A stretch of DNA of 64,000 nt from Apostichopus japonicus (Eukaryota; Echinodermata; Holothuroidea; Aspidochirotida; Stichopodidae): the NCBI RefSeq assembly GCF_037975245.1, contig NC_092563.1:8877001-8941000 (forward strand). The letters are read 5' to 3'. The position numbers and the translations under genes are program-made. Position 1 is the first letter of the stretch, and each line of letters starts with the position of its first letter. Below, in pieces: positions 41,301-49,545 of the stretch. The notes below the pieces were generated by a model. It was not told where the DNA came from. It saw only the letters and a program-made list of their open reading frames with translations, and made no database searches.

Positions 41301-43277
41301 TGCTTATTTTGCCGCTTAACCAGAATGTTCAGGAATTTATGCCATTGAAGTACTCTATATTAGTTATCTATTTGAAGGCCTTTCTAGTTGTTTTAGGCCT
41401 CTTTTGTTGTTTTGTGATTCAATTGGTCTGTTTCAGGTTCCTTGGTTTTTTTACTTATTGGTTCTTATGTTGTATATATATTTAGGTTTTTTTATTTCAA
41501 GGTTCCTGTTAAGTTTCATTTCATTTACATTGTTTCATATCCAACGATTTTAACCTGTAAAATTGTCTCTTATATGAAGGATTTATGTCAGTTTTGGGAA
41601 ATGCTGAGCTGATCACTTGCAGTGACAGTGTACTCAACAACTTCATCCGTAATGAAATGACGGAAATGAAGTGTGTGTACATCATTCTTTCAGCAGGCAA
41701 CAATAAAGACAATATCACTTGCTTGTCAAAAGTGCCTAGCTGCTTCCCATTTCAAGTGGCTTGACTTTTCACTTATAATTAGCTTCAACATAAATTGAAT
41801 TGATTGCATGAATGTAGCAATTCCTGTCAAAGTACTTACAGTTTCTATGAGCTGCTAAAACAAATGGAGTTTGGAGTACTGGAGATGGCTCGCATATATA
41901 GACAGTGCTGAGCATGAAGTTTTGAGATAAGGGGTTTATTGTGGTGAACAGATGTATAGTTCAACAATTATTTTACTGTCCCCTGAGGAGGCTGATAAGT
42001 ATGTGATACTTAAATGCAAGCAAAACAATGAATAGTACATAGGAAACAAAGTGTGGGCTGCAAATATTTAACTGACCTCAGAAGTGGTGGGGGGTAGGCT
42101 TAGAGGTGAGTACATAGGATACTTAAATGCAAGCAAAACAATAAATAGTACATAGCAACGAAAGTATGGGCTACAAATATTTAACTGACCTCAGAAGTGG
42201 GGGTGGGGGGGTAGGCTAGATGAGTACATATGATACGTGATGCAAGGGAAACAACATTAATAGTAGCAAAGAATGTGTAATTAGAGAAAATTTTGCAACA
42301 TTAACTAATACATTGAATGTCAAGCAGTACGTGAAGTTTGTAAGGAGAGATTGGGAACGGAAGAGTGAAATTTTGAGTTTTGCACCTGTTGCCTTAAGTC
42401 GTGATTTAATGGATGCCCCCTCCACCCCACTCCCCCCCCCCCAACTCTCTCTGTTCTACTTATTTCACCTTCTGCCCACAATGAAGTTCCCTTTACTACT
42501 ACAGTTCAAATGTGCAAATAGCTATGCACATCAGCAGCTTTGATGTGTATGAGTTGGTAGGCCTGTCACATTAGTATACATTCTACATGCATTACATACA
42601 TACACACAAATACATATATCAGCCACATGTTGCATGGTAGGTGAATTTTCGTTCTTTATGTTTCATATCAAAAGGAGAGAAACTTACATTTGTTTGATTA
42701 ATAATACAATCAACTTTTTAGGGGTACTGCTTTTTAAAGGGAGTCAGTATAGGCACCAAATAATAGCACGCTATAATTGCTAGAAGTTGTCAAAAAGTAC
42801 TTTCCTGGCGGTATTTACTCTCCAAATTGTTTTCAGACATTTTAAAGGAACACACATGATGACTGAATGTCCCAGTGAGGACATTTCCTGGAAGGTTGTA
42901 ATAAAAACACTTTAAGAATTTTTACCAAAGGCGACCATATTTGAATATGTTTGGGTCCAATACAGCACACCTTTAAAGTTTACTTGTTCCAAGAGTATTT
43001 TCAAGTTGCTGACAGGTACTCCTGTATTTGTGGTAATTGGCATATATATCCTTGGCTTTATAGACTTTAAATATTTCAGCTAATTCAGAATTCTAGCCAA
43101 ACTATTTGTTCCAAAGTGCTTCTGTTGCTTCATTTCAAATATGCATCGCACTAACCTAACAAGTATTTTCAATATTGTTTTCAGGAGTTGGATCTACACA
43201 GCTGTCCAAAACCAGTGGTCTTTGTTATTCATACTTTCTTGAGTGCAAAGGTCACGAGAATGGGGCTCTTCGCGTGA
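10909..43277 (+). CDS. Syntrophin (PH-PDZ-PH-SU adaptor), six exons
   Basis: Syntrophins are cytoplasmic adaptors of the dystrophin glycoprotein complex. The PDZ domain holds channels, nNOS and receptors, and the C-terminal SU domain binds dystrophin or dystrobrevin. Exons are 10909-11365, 24075-24475, 32971-33110, 35262-35470, 38274-38458 and 43185-43277. They sum to 1485 bases with continuous phase, giving 494 residues, close to the roughly 500-540 of vertebrate alpha and beta forms. Order: first half of PH1 (about 10-38), PDZ (about 73-156) inserted in it, second half of PH1 (about 160-265), PH2 (from about 291), SU (about 438-494). The PDZ loop GLGISI is at 84-89, and His135 marks a class I ligand pocket. 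The C-terminus LDLHSCPK...[13 protein letters not shown] is diagnostic. Whether it belongs to the alpha or beta class needs a tree; gamma is less likely. Most intron length is repeats. Confidence 0.95.
11366..13282. other. Syntrophin intron 1, first part
   Basis: Mostly unremarkable. An open frame at 12790-13038 (82 codons) has protein-like composition ([20 protein letters not shown]), but no acceptor, donor or known domain supports it. A poly(G) run lies at about 13210. TACCGCCA near 11755 and TGGCGGTA near 11795 form a small hairpin. Confidence 0.35.
13287..13648. mobile_element. 360-bp TTAA-flanked element, copy 2 of 3
   Basis: TTAA at 13283-13286 and at 13649-13652 flank this copy. It begins AGGCATTGAAGACTC after one A and ends GAGTCTTCACACCCA. 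It aligns through its length with the copy at 9728 and has small indels. Confidence 0.8.
14388..14775. repeat. Tandem duplication, about 200-bp period
   Basis: GGAACTATAGGACAT...TGTATTGAAGATTATTATATC, GATTGAATAAATAATGGC and ATAGCTGGAGGCAAAA occur twice in the same order, from about 14388 and about 14588. It lies in syntrophin intron 1 and is non-coding. Confidence 0.8.
15978..16393 (+). repeat. Left iteron cluster GTTTCGGAGGTGAC (3 copies)
   Basis: Exact 14-mers lie at 15978-15991, 16009-16022 and 16380-16393, all in the same orientation. Two are followed by CGTTAAC- or CGCTAAAC-like bases, so the conserved unit may be longer than 14. Confidence 0.85.
16897..17914. mobile_element. Nested 1.0-kb inverted-repeat element
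   Basis: GGCCTTGTTCACATTTAAGA from 16897 is the start of a 24-base arm whose exact complement is at 17891-17914. It sits between the iteron clusters of the larger element. No transposase frame and no clear target duplication were found. Confidence 0.7.
17996..18348. mobile_element. 360-bp TTAA-flanked element, copy 3 of 3
   Basis: TTAA lies at 17992-17995 and 18349-18352. The left end AAGGCATTGAAGACTC and the interior words match the copies at 9728 and 13287. The right end is altered by a short duplication, CTTCACTCTTCACACTCT. It lies inside the 4.7-kb element, so it inserted later. Confidence 0.78.
18771..19746. repeat. Right iteron cluster GTTTCGGAGGTGAC (6 copies)
   Basis: Exact copies lie on the plus strand at 19328-19341, 19347-19360 and 19521-19534. 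They lie on the minus strand at 18771-18784, 19154-19167 and 19733-19746. GTTAACGGAAA words accompany several of them. The pair at 19328 and 19347 is only 19 bases apart. Confidence 0.85.
20121..21714. other. Syntrophin intron 1, no named content
   Basis: No exon was seen. It holds a GA-rich run near 21145, a poly(G) run near 21338, and A+T-rich DNA. Confidence 0.35.
21715..21895. repeat. Short minisatellite, 76-bp unit
   Basis: GGGATCATCTTTTCTGATCT recurs at 21735 and 21811 with CACATATCTGATCATAGTGA and ATCCCTCACTGATCTGAATA between. There are about two and a half copies, rich in TGATC. Confidence 0.8.
22305..22975. repeat. Hairpins built of T-runs and C-runs
   Basis: GTTTTTTTTTTACCCCC pairs with GGGGTAAAAAAAACAAG at 22305-22357. 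A similar fold lies at 22740-22815, and one more arm at 22960-22975. The pattern looks like ends of a related transposon family whose TIR starts GTTTTTTTTACCCC. Borders cannot be set. Confidence 0.45.
22990..24074. other. End of syntrophin intron 1; 57-bp duplication
   Basis: Within 23772-23885 the phrase AAAAAGGGGTCTGCTTAAAA occurs twice with a 57-base period. An open frame of 132 codons here (23617-24015) is lysine-rich, has no domain and lies over the duplication, so it is taken as chance. The acceptor of exon 2 (TTTCTGACAG) ends the block. Confidence 0.5.
24075..24475 (+). CDS. Syntrophin exon 2: PH1b
   Basis: Follows TCTTTCTGACAG and ends GAACAG|GTGAGT; 401 bases, phase 0 at the end. 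It encodes residues 153-286: the last PDZ strand ([14 protein letters not shown]), then the second half of PH1, with a Trp-containing helix ([16 protein letters not shown]) and a linker ending MMGWLAEQ. Confidence 0.94.
25270..26215. repeat. Minisatellite in syntrophin intron 2, about 45-bp unit
   Basis: About twenty degenerate units of the form CTGTACAACCCTACAGTGTG then GTGTTCACTAGGTTACTTGG. Unit length varies from about 35 to 55 bases. Three open frames across it are products of the repeat. Confidence 0.9.
26216..27739. other. Syntrophin intron 2, no named content
   Basis: A+T-rich DNA with no exon or delimited repeat. Confidence 0.35.
27740..28125. repeat. Minisatellite, GTACCATACAAGATATAGTGAG units
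   Basis: The words ACCATACAAGATATAGTGAG and TAGTACCATATCAGGTTCAT repeat about ten times with variable spacing of roughly 30-60 bases. The open frames on the minus strand (rich in Tyr, Leu, Ile, Ser) are repeat artefacts. Confidence 0.85.
28126..29599. other. Syntrophin intron 2, no named content
   Basis: No exon or delimited repeat was seen. Confidence 0.35.
29600..31480. repeat. Degenerate tandem repeat with AAGGTCAA words
   Basis: A unit of very roughly 170 bases recurs. It has AACTCAAGAAGGACA, TTGGTATACATGTA, GTGAATACAAGAACCCTA, AATTGGTGGAGGTCAAAG and AAGTCTGAAAACATG. The order is kept but copies diverge strongly. An hAT-type element (30427-30895) has split one unit. GGTCAAAGGTCA, a DR1-type pair of nuclear-receptor half-sites, occurs at 29838 and 30281. 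Confidence 0.7.
30427..30895. mobile_element. Non-autonomous hAT-type element, 469 bp
   Basis: Perfect 8-base duplication CTGTACAG at 30419-30426 and 30896-30903. TIRs are CAGGGTTTCCCTCAC and GGTTAGGGAACCCCTG. Both are hAT features. The interior has CCACGAACCCC repeats and an A-run but no transposase. Confidence 0.9.
31481..32970. other. End of syntrophin intron 2
   Basis: No exon is recognised except the acceptor TGTTTCTGCAG at its end. An open frame on the minus strand (32076-32279) has several Cys residues but no domain. Confidence 0.35.
32971..33110 (+). CDS. Syntrophin exon 3: start of PH2
   Basis: Follows TTTCTGCAG and ends GCCACCAG|GTGAGA; 140 bases, phase 2. Residues 287-333, with [20 protein letters not shown] and the conserved [16 protein letters not shown] loop of the second PH domain. 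Confidence 0.94.
33111..34735. other. Syntrophin intron 3, no named content
   Basis: A+T-rich; ACTGTACTGTA words cluster near 34180-34240. No exon or delimited repeat. Confidence 0.35.
34738..35024 (-). mobile_element. tRNA-derived SINE
   Basis: On the minus strand a tRNA-like head (B box GGTTCGATACC, 34968-34978, in the context CCGGGTTCGATACCCGGCTG) is followed by a unique body and a 3' tail of ATT repeats ending near 34738. The A box is degenerate. The tail shape and polarity fit a tRNA SINE, different from the family at 37775. Confidence 0.6.
35262..35470 (+). CDS. Syntrophin exon 4: PH2 core
   Basis: Follows TTTTCTTACAG and ends TTATC|GTGAGT; 209 bases, phase 1. Residues 334-402 contain [11 protein letters not shown], the [19 protein letters not shown] helix with the PH-domain Trp, and AEVIREINY. 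Confidence 0.95.
35740..36690. repeat. Minisatellite, about 30-bp GGTAGGATATCCTAC unit
   Basis: Units read CTCCTAGTACTGGTAGGATA then TCCTACTA, with GGATATCC palindromes. The array is split by the fold-back insertion at about 35888-36255. It lies in syntrophin intron 4. Confidence 0.9.
35888..36255. mobile_element. Fold-back element inserted in the minisatellite
   Basis: A perfect inverted repeat of 27-base arms (35932-35958 and 35972-35998, with AGATGGAATGTTCCATTCAA) sits in longer imperfect arms from about 35891 to 36047 (AATAGTGCAAATA near the outer ends). Minisatellite units resume on both sides, and TTATACAA and TTGTATAA are near the borders. Exact ends are uncertain. Confidence 0.6.
36691..37716. 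other. Syntrophin intron 4, no named content
   Basis: No exon or delimited repeat. Confidence 0.35.
37717..37773. repeat. 13-bp tandem repeat GTGACTGGTTCGT
   Basis: Four to five copies alternate between TGACTGGTTCG and TTACTGGTTCG, directly before a SINE. Confidence 0.85.
37775..38002 (+). mobile_element. tRNA-derived SINE, copy 1
   Basis: The head has a consensus pol III A box (TAGCTCAGTGG) and a B box-like GGTTTGAGTCA at 37822. The body (GATTAATGTATGTCGTCCAG, CTGCTTGCAGGAGGATCTAA) ends in AAATACATAC. The copy at 47540 has the same body and a longer ACAT tail. It is not a functional tRNA: no acceptor stem can be closed. Confidence 0.85.
38274..38458 (+). CDS. Syntrophin exon 5: end of PH2 and start of SU
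   Basis: Follows TTTTCCCTCAG and ends GAAATT|GTAAGT; 185 bases, phase 0 at the end. Residues 403-464: [19 protein letters not shown], then [20 protein letters not shown] and FGSGQGEI. This matches the syntrophin-unique region. Confidence 0.95.
38580..40967. mobile_element. 2.4-kb TIR transposon rich in CACGATA words
   Basis: Both ends carry CCCAGATTAAATCGGCCGTG and continue as inverted copies for about 36 bases (GCATCGTGTATCGTGA). An 8-base duplication with one mismatch flanks it: CAGTACCG at 38572-38579, CAGTACTG at 40968-40975. About 200 bases at each end are full of TATCGTG/CACGATA and ATATCGTGATA words in both orientations. The interior has no long frame; short ones (for example 39823-40044) have no domain. 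The 8-base duplication recalls hAT or P elements, but the TIR start is not typical, so the superfamily is left open. It lies in syntrophin intron 5. Confidence 0.82.
40976..42000. other. Syntrophin intron 5, no named content
   Basis: No exon or delimited repeat was seen. Confidence 0.35.
42005..42216. repeat. Tandem duplication, 113-bp period
   Basis: GATACTTAAATGCAAGCAAA occurs at 42005 and 42118, followed in both by TATTTAACTGACCTCAGAAG and a G-rich end. Confidence 0.85.
42738..42972. mobile_element. 235-bp TTAA-flanked element, copy 1 of 2
   Basis: TTAA flanks both ends. It aligns with 58013-58239: shared TCAAAAAGTACTTTCC, TCAGACATT, TGAATGTCCCAGTGAGG and TTTAAGAATTTT. Its TIR (AGGNAGTCNGTATNGGCNC at the left, an inverted variant at the right) differs from that of the 360-bp TTAA family. 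Confidence 0.75.
43185..43277 (+). CDS. Syntrophin exon 6: SU domain end
   Basis: Follows TTGTTTTCAG. It encodes the last 30 residues, [12 protein letters not shown] then [13 protein letters not shown], and TGA at 43275-43277. This is the conserved dystrophin-binding tail of the family. Confidence 0.96.
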   Translation, partial: ELDLHSCPKPVVFVIHTFLSAKVTRMGLFA

Positions 43278-43622
43278 CTATATATGTGTTCAAGACATTC
43301 GTGCTATAGGAGGATGTGAACCAGCAAATTTTATACCAAGGAGAACAGTATTTTGTAGACATTTTTAGTAGACACTATTTTACACGTTTTTGGTAGTCCT
43401 AACAATAATATCATTAACCTCAAGATAGATTTGAAATCCTTCAGGTATTTAAAAACAATGTGCTATTATATTGAAATGGTTCAATCAACTCATTTATTTT
43501 CATTGATTTATTTCTTTGTGTTTGTAATTTACATGAAATGACAATGGAATTGTTCCTTTCTTGTGTGTGCTTTGATAGGTTAGATTTCTTAGTCACAACC
43601 AAGCCACCTTGCAACTGATTTA

Positions 43623-44658
43623 AAGGAATAACAAAGGCAGGGATCAAAGACAATTTATAGCATTCAGTAACCTCAAAACTATCTAATATTCGATGTTAAA
43701 GTTAACCGCTTTCTGTCGGACTGAATACGCGCGAGGAACTGCTCTCCTAACAAAGTCATTTTCCGTGTGGTAGACTCCCCGTGGAAAATATTCAGCTGTC
43801 GTTGTTAGGGCTAGAACTTCCGAAGGCCTTTCAAAAAGCCCAACAGTTTAAAATATTAACGAGGCACCCGAGTTCTCTTTTCTTATACTTTTCGTTAAAA
43901 AGGCATAAGGCTACGCTCAAACGAGCACACTGAAGTTAGGCCTAGGGTACGCTAAAGAAACAGTTATAATGTAGGCTGACGGTAACGTTAAGCATACAGC
44001 ATGCCTTGCCAGACTTACGCTTACTTCATATCCTATTCAAATGGAATGTTCCTCGCGTAGCCACGGATGTCGTTCCTCATCACGCTCTTAGTACCACTTT
44101 ATTTTGGAAAAAACGGTACAAAGTCTGTATTGACTGTTAAACAGCCTTCTGGGGATGAAAGAAGGTTCGTAAAATTATCCACTTCCAGGCAACAAACACA
44201 CTCCACCTCCATAGGCATCGCACACTTCCACACGATCCTCTTCTTCCCTGTTTACTCTTACGTTTCCCCTTGCCTGTAATTCCTGTGCTGTGAATATCAG
44301 ATCAGAATCATAAGGCTGCGGCCCTGCCATTGAACCTTCTTTGATTTCTTTCATGTTTTGTTGAGAAATGCTAATAAAATTGTTGTTTACTGCTAGGGCT
44401 TTAGTACAACATTTATACAGAGAAAGCGCTACTGCTCGATTGAGTCGTTCCTCTCTGACGTCATCAATATTGAACTTCAAGCGTATTACATAATCAATGG
44501 CGGCTTACTGTGTATTGTGGTGAGGCCTTAGGAGCCAATTTTCAAAGCGAGAGTATTCAGTCAAACAGCAAACGGTTATCATAAAAATCGAATATAAGAG
44601 AGTTTTGAGGTTACTATGTAACATAAATCTTCTTTGATCCCTACCTTAGTTATTCCTT
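43623..44658. mobile_element. 1.0-kb TIR element flanked by TTTA
   Basis: The terminal repeats are long, about 90 bases: AAGGAATAACAAAGGCAGGG at the left, and the inverted copy ends CCTTAGTTATTCCTT. They continue through AGTAACCTCAAAACT and TATATTCGAT-like words. TTTA lies at 43619-43622 and 44659-44662. The interior is less A+T-rich than its surroundings, with CpG words and TGACGTCA at 44456. A minus-strand open frame is inside. It stands between the 3' ends of syntrophin and the dehydrogenase. Confidence 0.75.
44175..44495 (-). CDS. Unrecognised open frame inside the TTTA-flanked element
   Basis: The frame is open for over 100 codons and looks protein-like: NIDDVREERLNRAVALSLY, FISISQQNMKEIKEG, then MAGPQPYDSDLIFTAQELQA. 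An ATG in good context stands before MAGPQP. A splice donor-like GTAAGAG follows ARGN, so the part after it may be intron. It may be the first exon of the element's own protein. I know no family that matches; chance cannot be excluded. Confidence 0.35.
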   Translation of the reverse strand, partial: DYVIRLKFNIDDVREERLNRAVALSLYKCCTKALAVNNNFISISQQNMKEIKEGSMAGPQPYDSDLIFTAQELQARGNVRVNREEEDRVEVCDAYGGGVCLLPGSG

Positions 44659-44662
44659 TTTA

Positions 44663-45639
44663 ATTGAATTTGGATGATTAATTTGCTGAAAGCACCTCAT
44701 AAGTTTGCTCAATGGCCGAGATATGTTAATACATTTGTTTAGATTTTCTCGTACTCTACTAGTAGAGGTCCATTCTAATTTCCATGTTTGTAACAAGCAG
44801 CATTTTGTAAAATTTGTAGAAAATCTATTCTTTGCTATTTTTTCTAATACACTGTGTAAAGAAAGAAATACAGAAAGGAGTAAACATGATATCATATCTA
44901 CAGTATGTGAGGTTTTATGGAATATCTGCTGAGTGAAGATGCATATCCTGAAAGATATTGTCGGGGGGGGGGGGGGGGGAGGACTACTGGGTGGCTTGAA
45001 TGTGCCCAGGTACAGCTGCTTTGGTCTATTGAGTAGGCAGGGTAGATTCACCAACAATCACTAGGTTCACCAACTTTAATAGTAAAATTCATGGAAACTA
45101 TTGAATCTCATTGCTGTTTCTTGGCAAAGGCTGTCTGTGTTTGAATAAGGTCATTGCATTTTTTTCTTTTGGGGAGGGGAAGGGGGGGCGATAGGGTATG
45201 GGGCAGAGTGCATTGTACTTAAATTCTTAATGCTTTGTTGTTTGAAGCTTATTTTTAAAGTTGATATGCTACAACTTTTCAATGAAAATGAATCATTTTA
45301 AATTGTATTCAGATAACCAAAGACTGAATTATATAAGCAAATTTTACTATCCGTATATTTTATTATCTTTTAAATATTCATTTAATGTTTAAATATTCAT
45401 TTAATGTTTAAATAGCTCCATGTTTGTGGTTTTTTTTTAGCTTTGCTTAATGAATTGCCCTCCCTTGATGACTAACCCTAACCCTTGCAAGTATGGAACC
45501 CTAACGACCATGTATTTCATTTGGTGTTACTTATTTATAGAAAACTAATAGAAAAGTATAACAAATGAAATCAAACGTTATTTGTATATCTCTTGTCTCA
45601 AAATGTATAAATTATTGTGACAGTATTACTCGAATGATT
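44663..45639. other. Intergenic DNA; poly(G) run
   Basis: A run of about 17 G lies at 44962. A 21-base tandem (TTTAAATATTCATTTAATG) occurs near 45370-45415. No gene was seen. Confidence 0.4.
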
Positions 45640-46835
45640 TTGCCTAAAACTGGCATTCTGAGAGTGTGGACATTAGAGTGTGGATTCCTAGAGTGTAAAG
45701 TCAATGTTGCTTGGAGAAGGTAACTGACATTCTGAGAGTGTGGACATTGGACTCGTAGTTTGTGGAACGTCACCGTTGCTTGGAGAAGGTAACTGACATT
45801 CTGAGATACGGACATTGAACTCCTAAAGTGAATGTCATCGTTGCTTGGAGAAGGTAACAGACTTTCTGAGAGTGTGGACATTGGACTCGTAGAGTGGAAC
45901 GTCATCATTGCTTGGAGAAGGTAACTGACATTCTGAGAGTGTGGACATTGGACTCATAGAGTGGAACGTCAACGTTGCTTGGAGAAGGTAACTGACATTC
46001 TGAGAGTGTGGACATTGGACTCCTAGATTGGAACGTCATCCTTGCTTGTAGAAGGTAACTGACATTCTGAAATACGGACATTGGACTCCTAAAGTGAATG
46101 TCATCGTTGCTTGGAGAAGGTAACAGACATTCTGAGAGTGTGGACATTGGACTCATTGATTGGAACGTCAACGTTGCTTGGAGAAGGTAACTGACATTCT
46201 GAAATATGGACATTGGACTCCTAAAGTGAATGTCATCGTTGCTTGGAGAAGGTAACAGACTTTCTGAGAGTGTGGACATTGGACTCGTAGAGTGGAACGT
46301 CATCATTGCTTGGAGAAGGTAACTGACATTCTGAGAGTGTGGACATTGGACTCATAGAGTGGAACGTCAACGTTGCTTGGAGAAGGTAACTGACATTCTG
46401 AGAGTGTGGACATTGGACTCCTAGATTGGAACGTCATCCTTGCTTGTAGAAGGTAACTGACATTCTGAAATACGGACATTGGACTCCTAAAGTGAATGTC
46501 ATCGTTGCTTGGAGAAGGTAACAGACATTCTGAGAGTGTGGACATTAGACTTATTGATTGGAACGTCAACGTTGCTTGGAGAAGGTAACTGACATTCTGA
46601 AATATGGACATTGGACTCCTAAAGTGAATGTTATCGTTGCTTGGAGAAGGTAACAGACGTTCTGAGAGTGTGGACATTGGACTCGTTGATTGGAACGTCA
46701 ACGTTGCTTGGAGAAGGTAACTGACATTCTGAGAGTGTGGACATTGGACTCATTGATTGGAAAGTCAACGTTGCTTGGAGAAGGTAGCTGACATTCTGAG
46801 AGTGTGGACATTGGACTAGTAGAAAGGAACTTCAA
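45640..46835. repeat. Minisatellite, about 67-bp unit, with higher-order period
   Basis: About 18 units of TTGCTTGGAGAAGGTAACTG, ACATTCTGAGAGTGTGGACA, TTGGACTC and GTGGAACGTCA. Unit variants recur in blocks of about 398 bases, so two stretches of 130 codons on the minus strand are nearly identical (45905-46306 and 46303-46701). The open frames follow from the repeat and have no known domain. Confidence 0.92.
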
Positions 46836-46975
46836 GGTTAACATTTGTATTGATCACAATAAACGAAATGTTATTACACAGAATATCATAAGCAAAAATA
46901 TAGTAACTCCCTGGAGTTGTAAAGTCTATAGCATTAAGCCAAGTTTATGCTGTACAAAATTCCAGCAATATCTTT

Positions 46976-47056
46976 GGTAACTGACATTCTGAGAGTGTGG
47001 ACATTGGACTCCTAGATTGGAACGTCATCGTTGCTTGGAGAAGGTAACTGACATTC
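46976..47056. repeat. Detached unit of the 67-bp minisatellite
   Basis: One complete unit (GTAACTGACATTCTGAGAGT to GCTTGGAGAAGGTAACTGAC) lies about 140 bases beyond the main array. Confidence 0.85.
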
Positions 47057-47539
47057 AGACAATCAGAAACCAATATCATGTGAGGTGTACGATCAATATT
47101 ACATTTACTGGTTACCATAACAACAGTAGATTTTACAGAATTTTCAGTCTGTATTTGATATTACTAGAAAGAACAAAGCACCCTAAAGAATGGCGATGCA
47201 TGCTTACTACAATAAGCTAAGTACATATTATAAAACCAATCAATACAACTCTCTGTGAATACATAGGATTAAGTAAATCCACGACTGAGGAATGACTGGG
47301 CAATTATATTGCCAATTGAAGAGAGCACCTTAGAATTTATGGCTGGAATGTAATTTAAAACGGTGACCTCACGATTACCAGCCTTCCTCCCTCATTAGTT
47401 TGGAGTCCTGTTGTAGCCAAAAATGTCTAGATGCAAACAATATCAATGACTTGAATCTTATTCTAGCCTTTATACATTTCTCTGCTCTTTTCCACTATAT
47501 AGGATTGAGCAGGATCATGCATTAGTAACATTTAGGGAG

Positions 47540-47765
47540 TGTTAGCTTGGTGGTTAACACCAGTGCCTTTCAATCATAAGGTCCCAAGTTCGAGTCACTC
47601 CAAGATTAATGTATGTCATCCAGTTACAGAGTTGTTGACAATTCATAATCATGGACGTTAAAATATGAATCTAAGAGACTGACTTGCGGCTTTGATAACC
47701 AATGATGGCTTCTTAGCGAGTTCCTGCTTGCAGGAGGATCTAAAATACATACATACATACATACA
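47540..47765 (+). mobile_element. tRNA-derived SINE, copy 2
   Basis: Same family as 37775-38002. The A box is TAGCTTGGTGG and the B box AGTTCGAGTCA at 47587. The body ends CTGCTTGCAGGAGGATCTAA and a tail ACATACATACATACATAC. Confidence 0.87.
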
Positions 47766-49205
47766 ACATTTCACTGTGATTGTGGTAGAGCATAAAATAA
47801 TTTGTTTTTTGTCAGAACTCTCCTGACATTTCCTGTTAAAAAGGAAAATATAGCATATATGTTAACTTGAATTGGCAACCTTCATGCACTTCCCTAAAAC
47901 ATCAATGAAGCAACTCTACTTCATTCTCACCCAAACTAGTACAAACTACTGTATTACCTTGACTAACCTTGAGTATTAATACCAGGTCTTGTTATAACTT
48001 CTCCACATTAAAGTAATTCTCAATATATTGAAACTACAGCATCGCAACAGACATACCACAACTTTGTGCTCAATGAGGGTTGCAAAAAAGGTGTTAACAA
48101 GACTAGCTAATTAAAAAAGAGCAAACTTCAAAAAATTACAAACTTTGACTGCTTAATACCAAATAACTTTTTACATATGAGAATATGCAATCTTCTATAC
48201 CTGATATTAATCATATTATCCAACATGTTGTGTATGGATTGAGCACCAATGATGACAATAAAACTGTGTGTAGAAGAGAGAAAATATTTTGTAGAAAAAT
48301 AGTGTCTAATATACTTGCTATAATAATGGTATATGTGTATTTCTACAACAGTTAACTTATGTATGTTTCGTGACAAACAAAGGGATACAGTGTTTAGAAG
48401 CTTACAAATTAACTTGTTTGTTCAATGACTGTTGTTTCAATGCTCAAATAATAGTCATAATACTAGAGGACTGACATCTGAACTTAATTAGTTCCACTTT
48501 TGATTTAATGAAAAAATTCTTAATGGAGAGGTAGAAATGTAAATTCCATTTAAATTTCATACATTTGTAAAATTAGTTATTTCGTAAAGTTTCGTAAATT
48601 CCATAAAATTCCATAAATTTCAATGTAAATTCCATCTCTGGATAACTGGTAGATATGAGCACGAAAGTCAGGGACGTACAGTAGCTGCTATGATCGCACT
48701 ATTTGTGGGAAATGCATTTGAGGACATTCTCAAGGCAATGGCATGGAAATCACCTACAAAATTGTGCCTTGCTACCTGACTAATAAACTGCAGTCCGAGT
48801 CAGGTTTTGGTCATATGTTGTCGACAAGTCTTGTGGGTAGGTCTCCGACCTACAACCTTTTATCCCTCTTTCTGTGTGTTTACATGGGTGTGTACTTGTA
48901 AATTACTACCTATCTGTCCTAGAGGGAGCCCTGCCTAGGGACCAATTGTGGAGTTTTATTCCCACTGCTAGTGGCACCTCTGATCCTTTACATTAAATTT
49001 AATGAACAAATTGTGTAAATGAAAAATTTGAGGTGTCCAAGTTGTATGCCTTATATGTTACTATGGTTGCACCTACATGGCATTTTCCACTCTCCTCACA
49101 AAATGATAATTTGACATCGACAAACCCAATGATTAATGATTTTCACAAAGACTCATCAAATAATACAAAATTTGTTACTCTCTCTGTTCAAACCAAGGAC
49201 ATAAC
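47766..49205. other. Intergenic DNA, 3' side of the dehydrogenase
   Basis: No gene. On the minus strand an AATAAA (plus-strand TTTATT at 48955-48960) lies about 250 bases after the dehydrogenase stop and is a candidate poly(A) signal. TTTCGTAAATTCCATAAA-like words are repeated near 48585-48635. Confidence 0.4.
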
Positions 49206-49545
49206 TTAATCTGACGAATGGCCAACCTTAATATCCTTGAAGTACAATTTACTGACAAACTGAATTACACCATTGCCTGTCGTGTCGGAATATTTTGTGC
49301 TTGCACTCTGCAAATCTTTTGGCGATGTGTAGTACCGAAAATCTGGTTTCTCTGCTTGGATAGCTTCTTGGACTACAGCTGCCACTTCCTCCCCTGTCTG
49401 TAGGTTCCCACTGATGAACTCTGTCAGAGTTTTCATGTATTTTTCTCTGACCGCCTTAGTTTCTGTATCACTTTCTGCATCATCAATTATTGCCATATTT
49501 GGAGCAAATTTAGTCCCCACTGGGCCAGGACAGACAATGGAGACC
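49206..49545 (-). CDS. SDR exon 5 (terminal)
   Basis: Follows the acceptor TTCATCTCCACAG on the minus strand; its first base completes a Lys codon. It encodes VSIVCPGPVGTKF and the substrate-binding C-terminal region, with GEEVAAVVQEAIQAEKPDFR and RYYTSPK, ending GHSSD and TAA. Confidence 0.93.

Noticed and set aside
44067-44279. Plus-strand 70-codon frame in the TTTA-flanked element
   Set aside because: It overlaps the more protein-like minus-strand frame and shows no family; probably its shadow.
45612-46701. Ser-rich repeat protein on the minus strand
   Set aside because: The frame follows the minisatellite period; no promoter, intron structure or domain supports a gene. Kept only as a finding.
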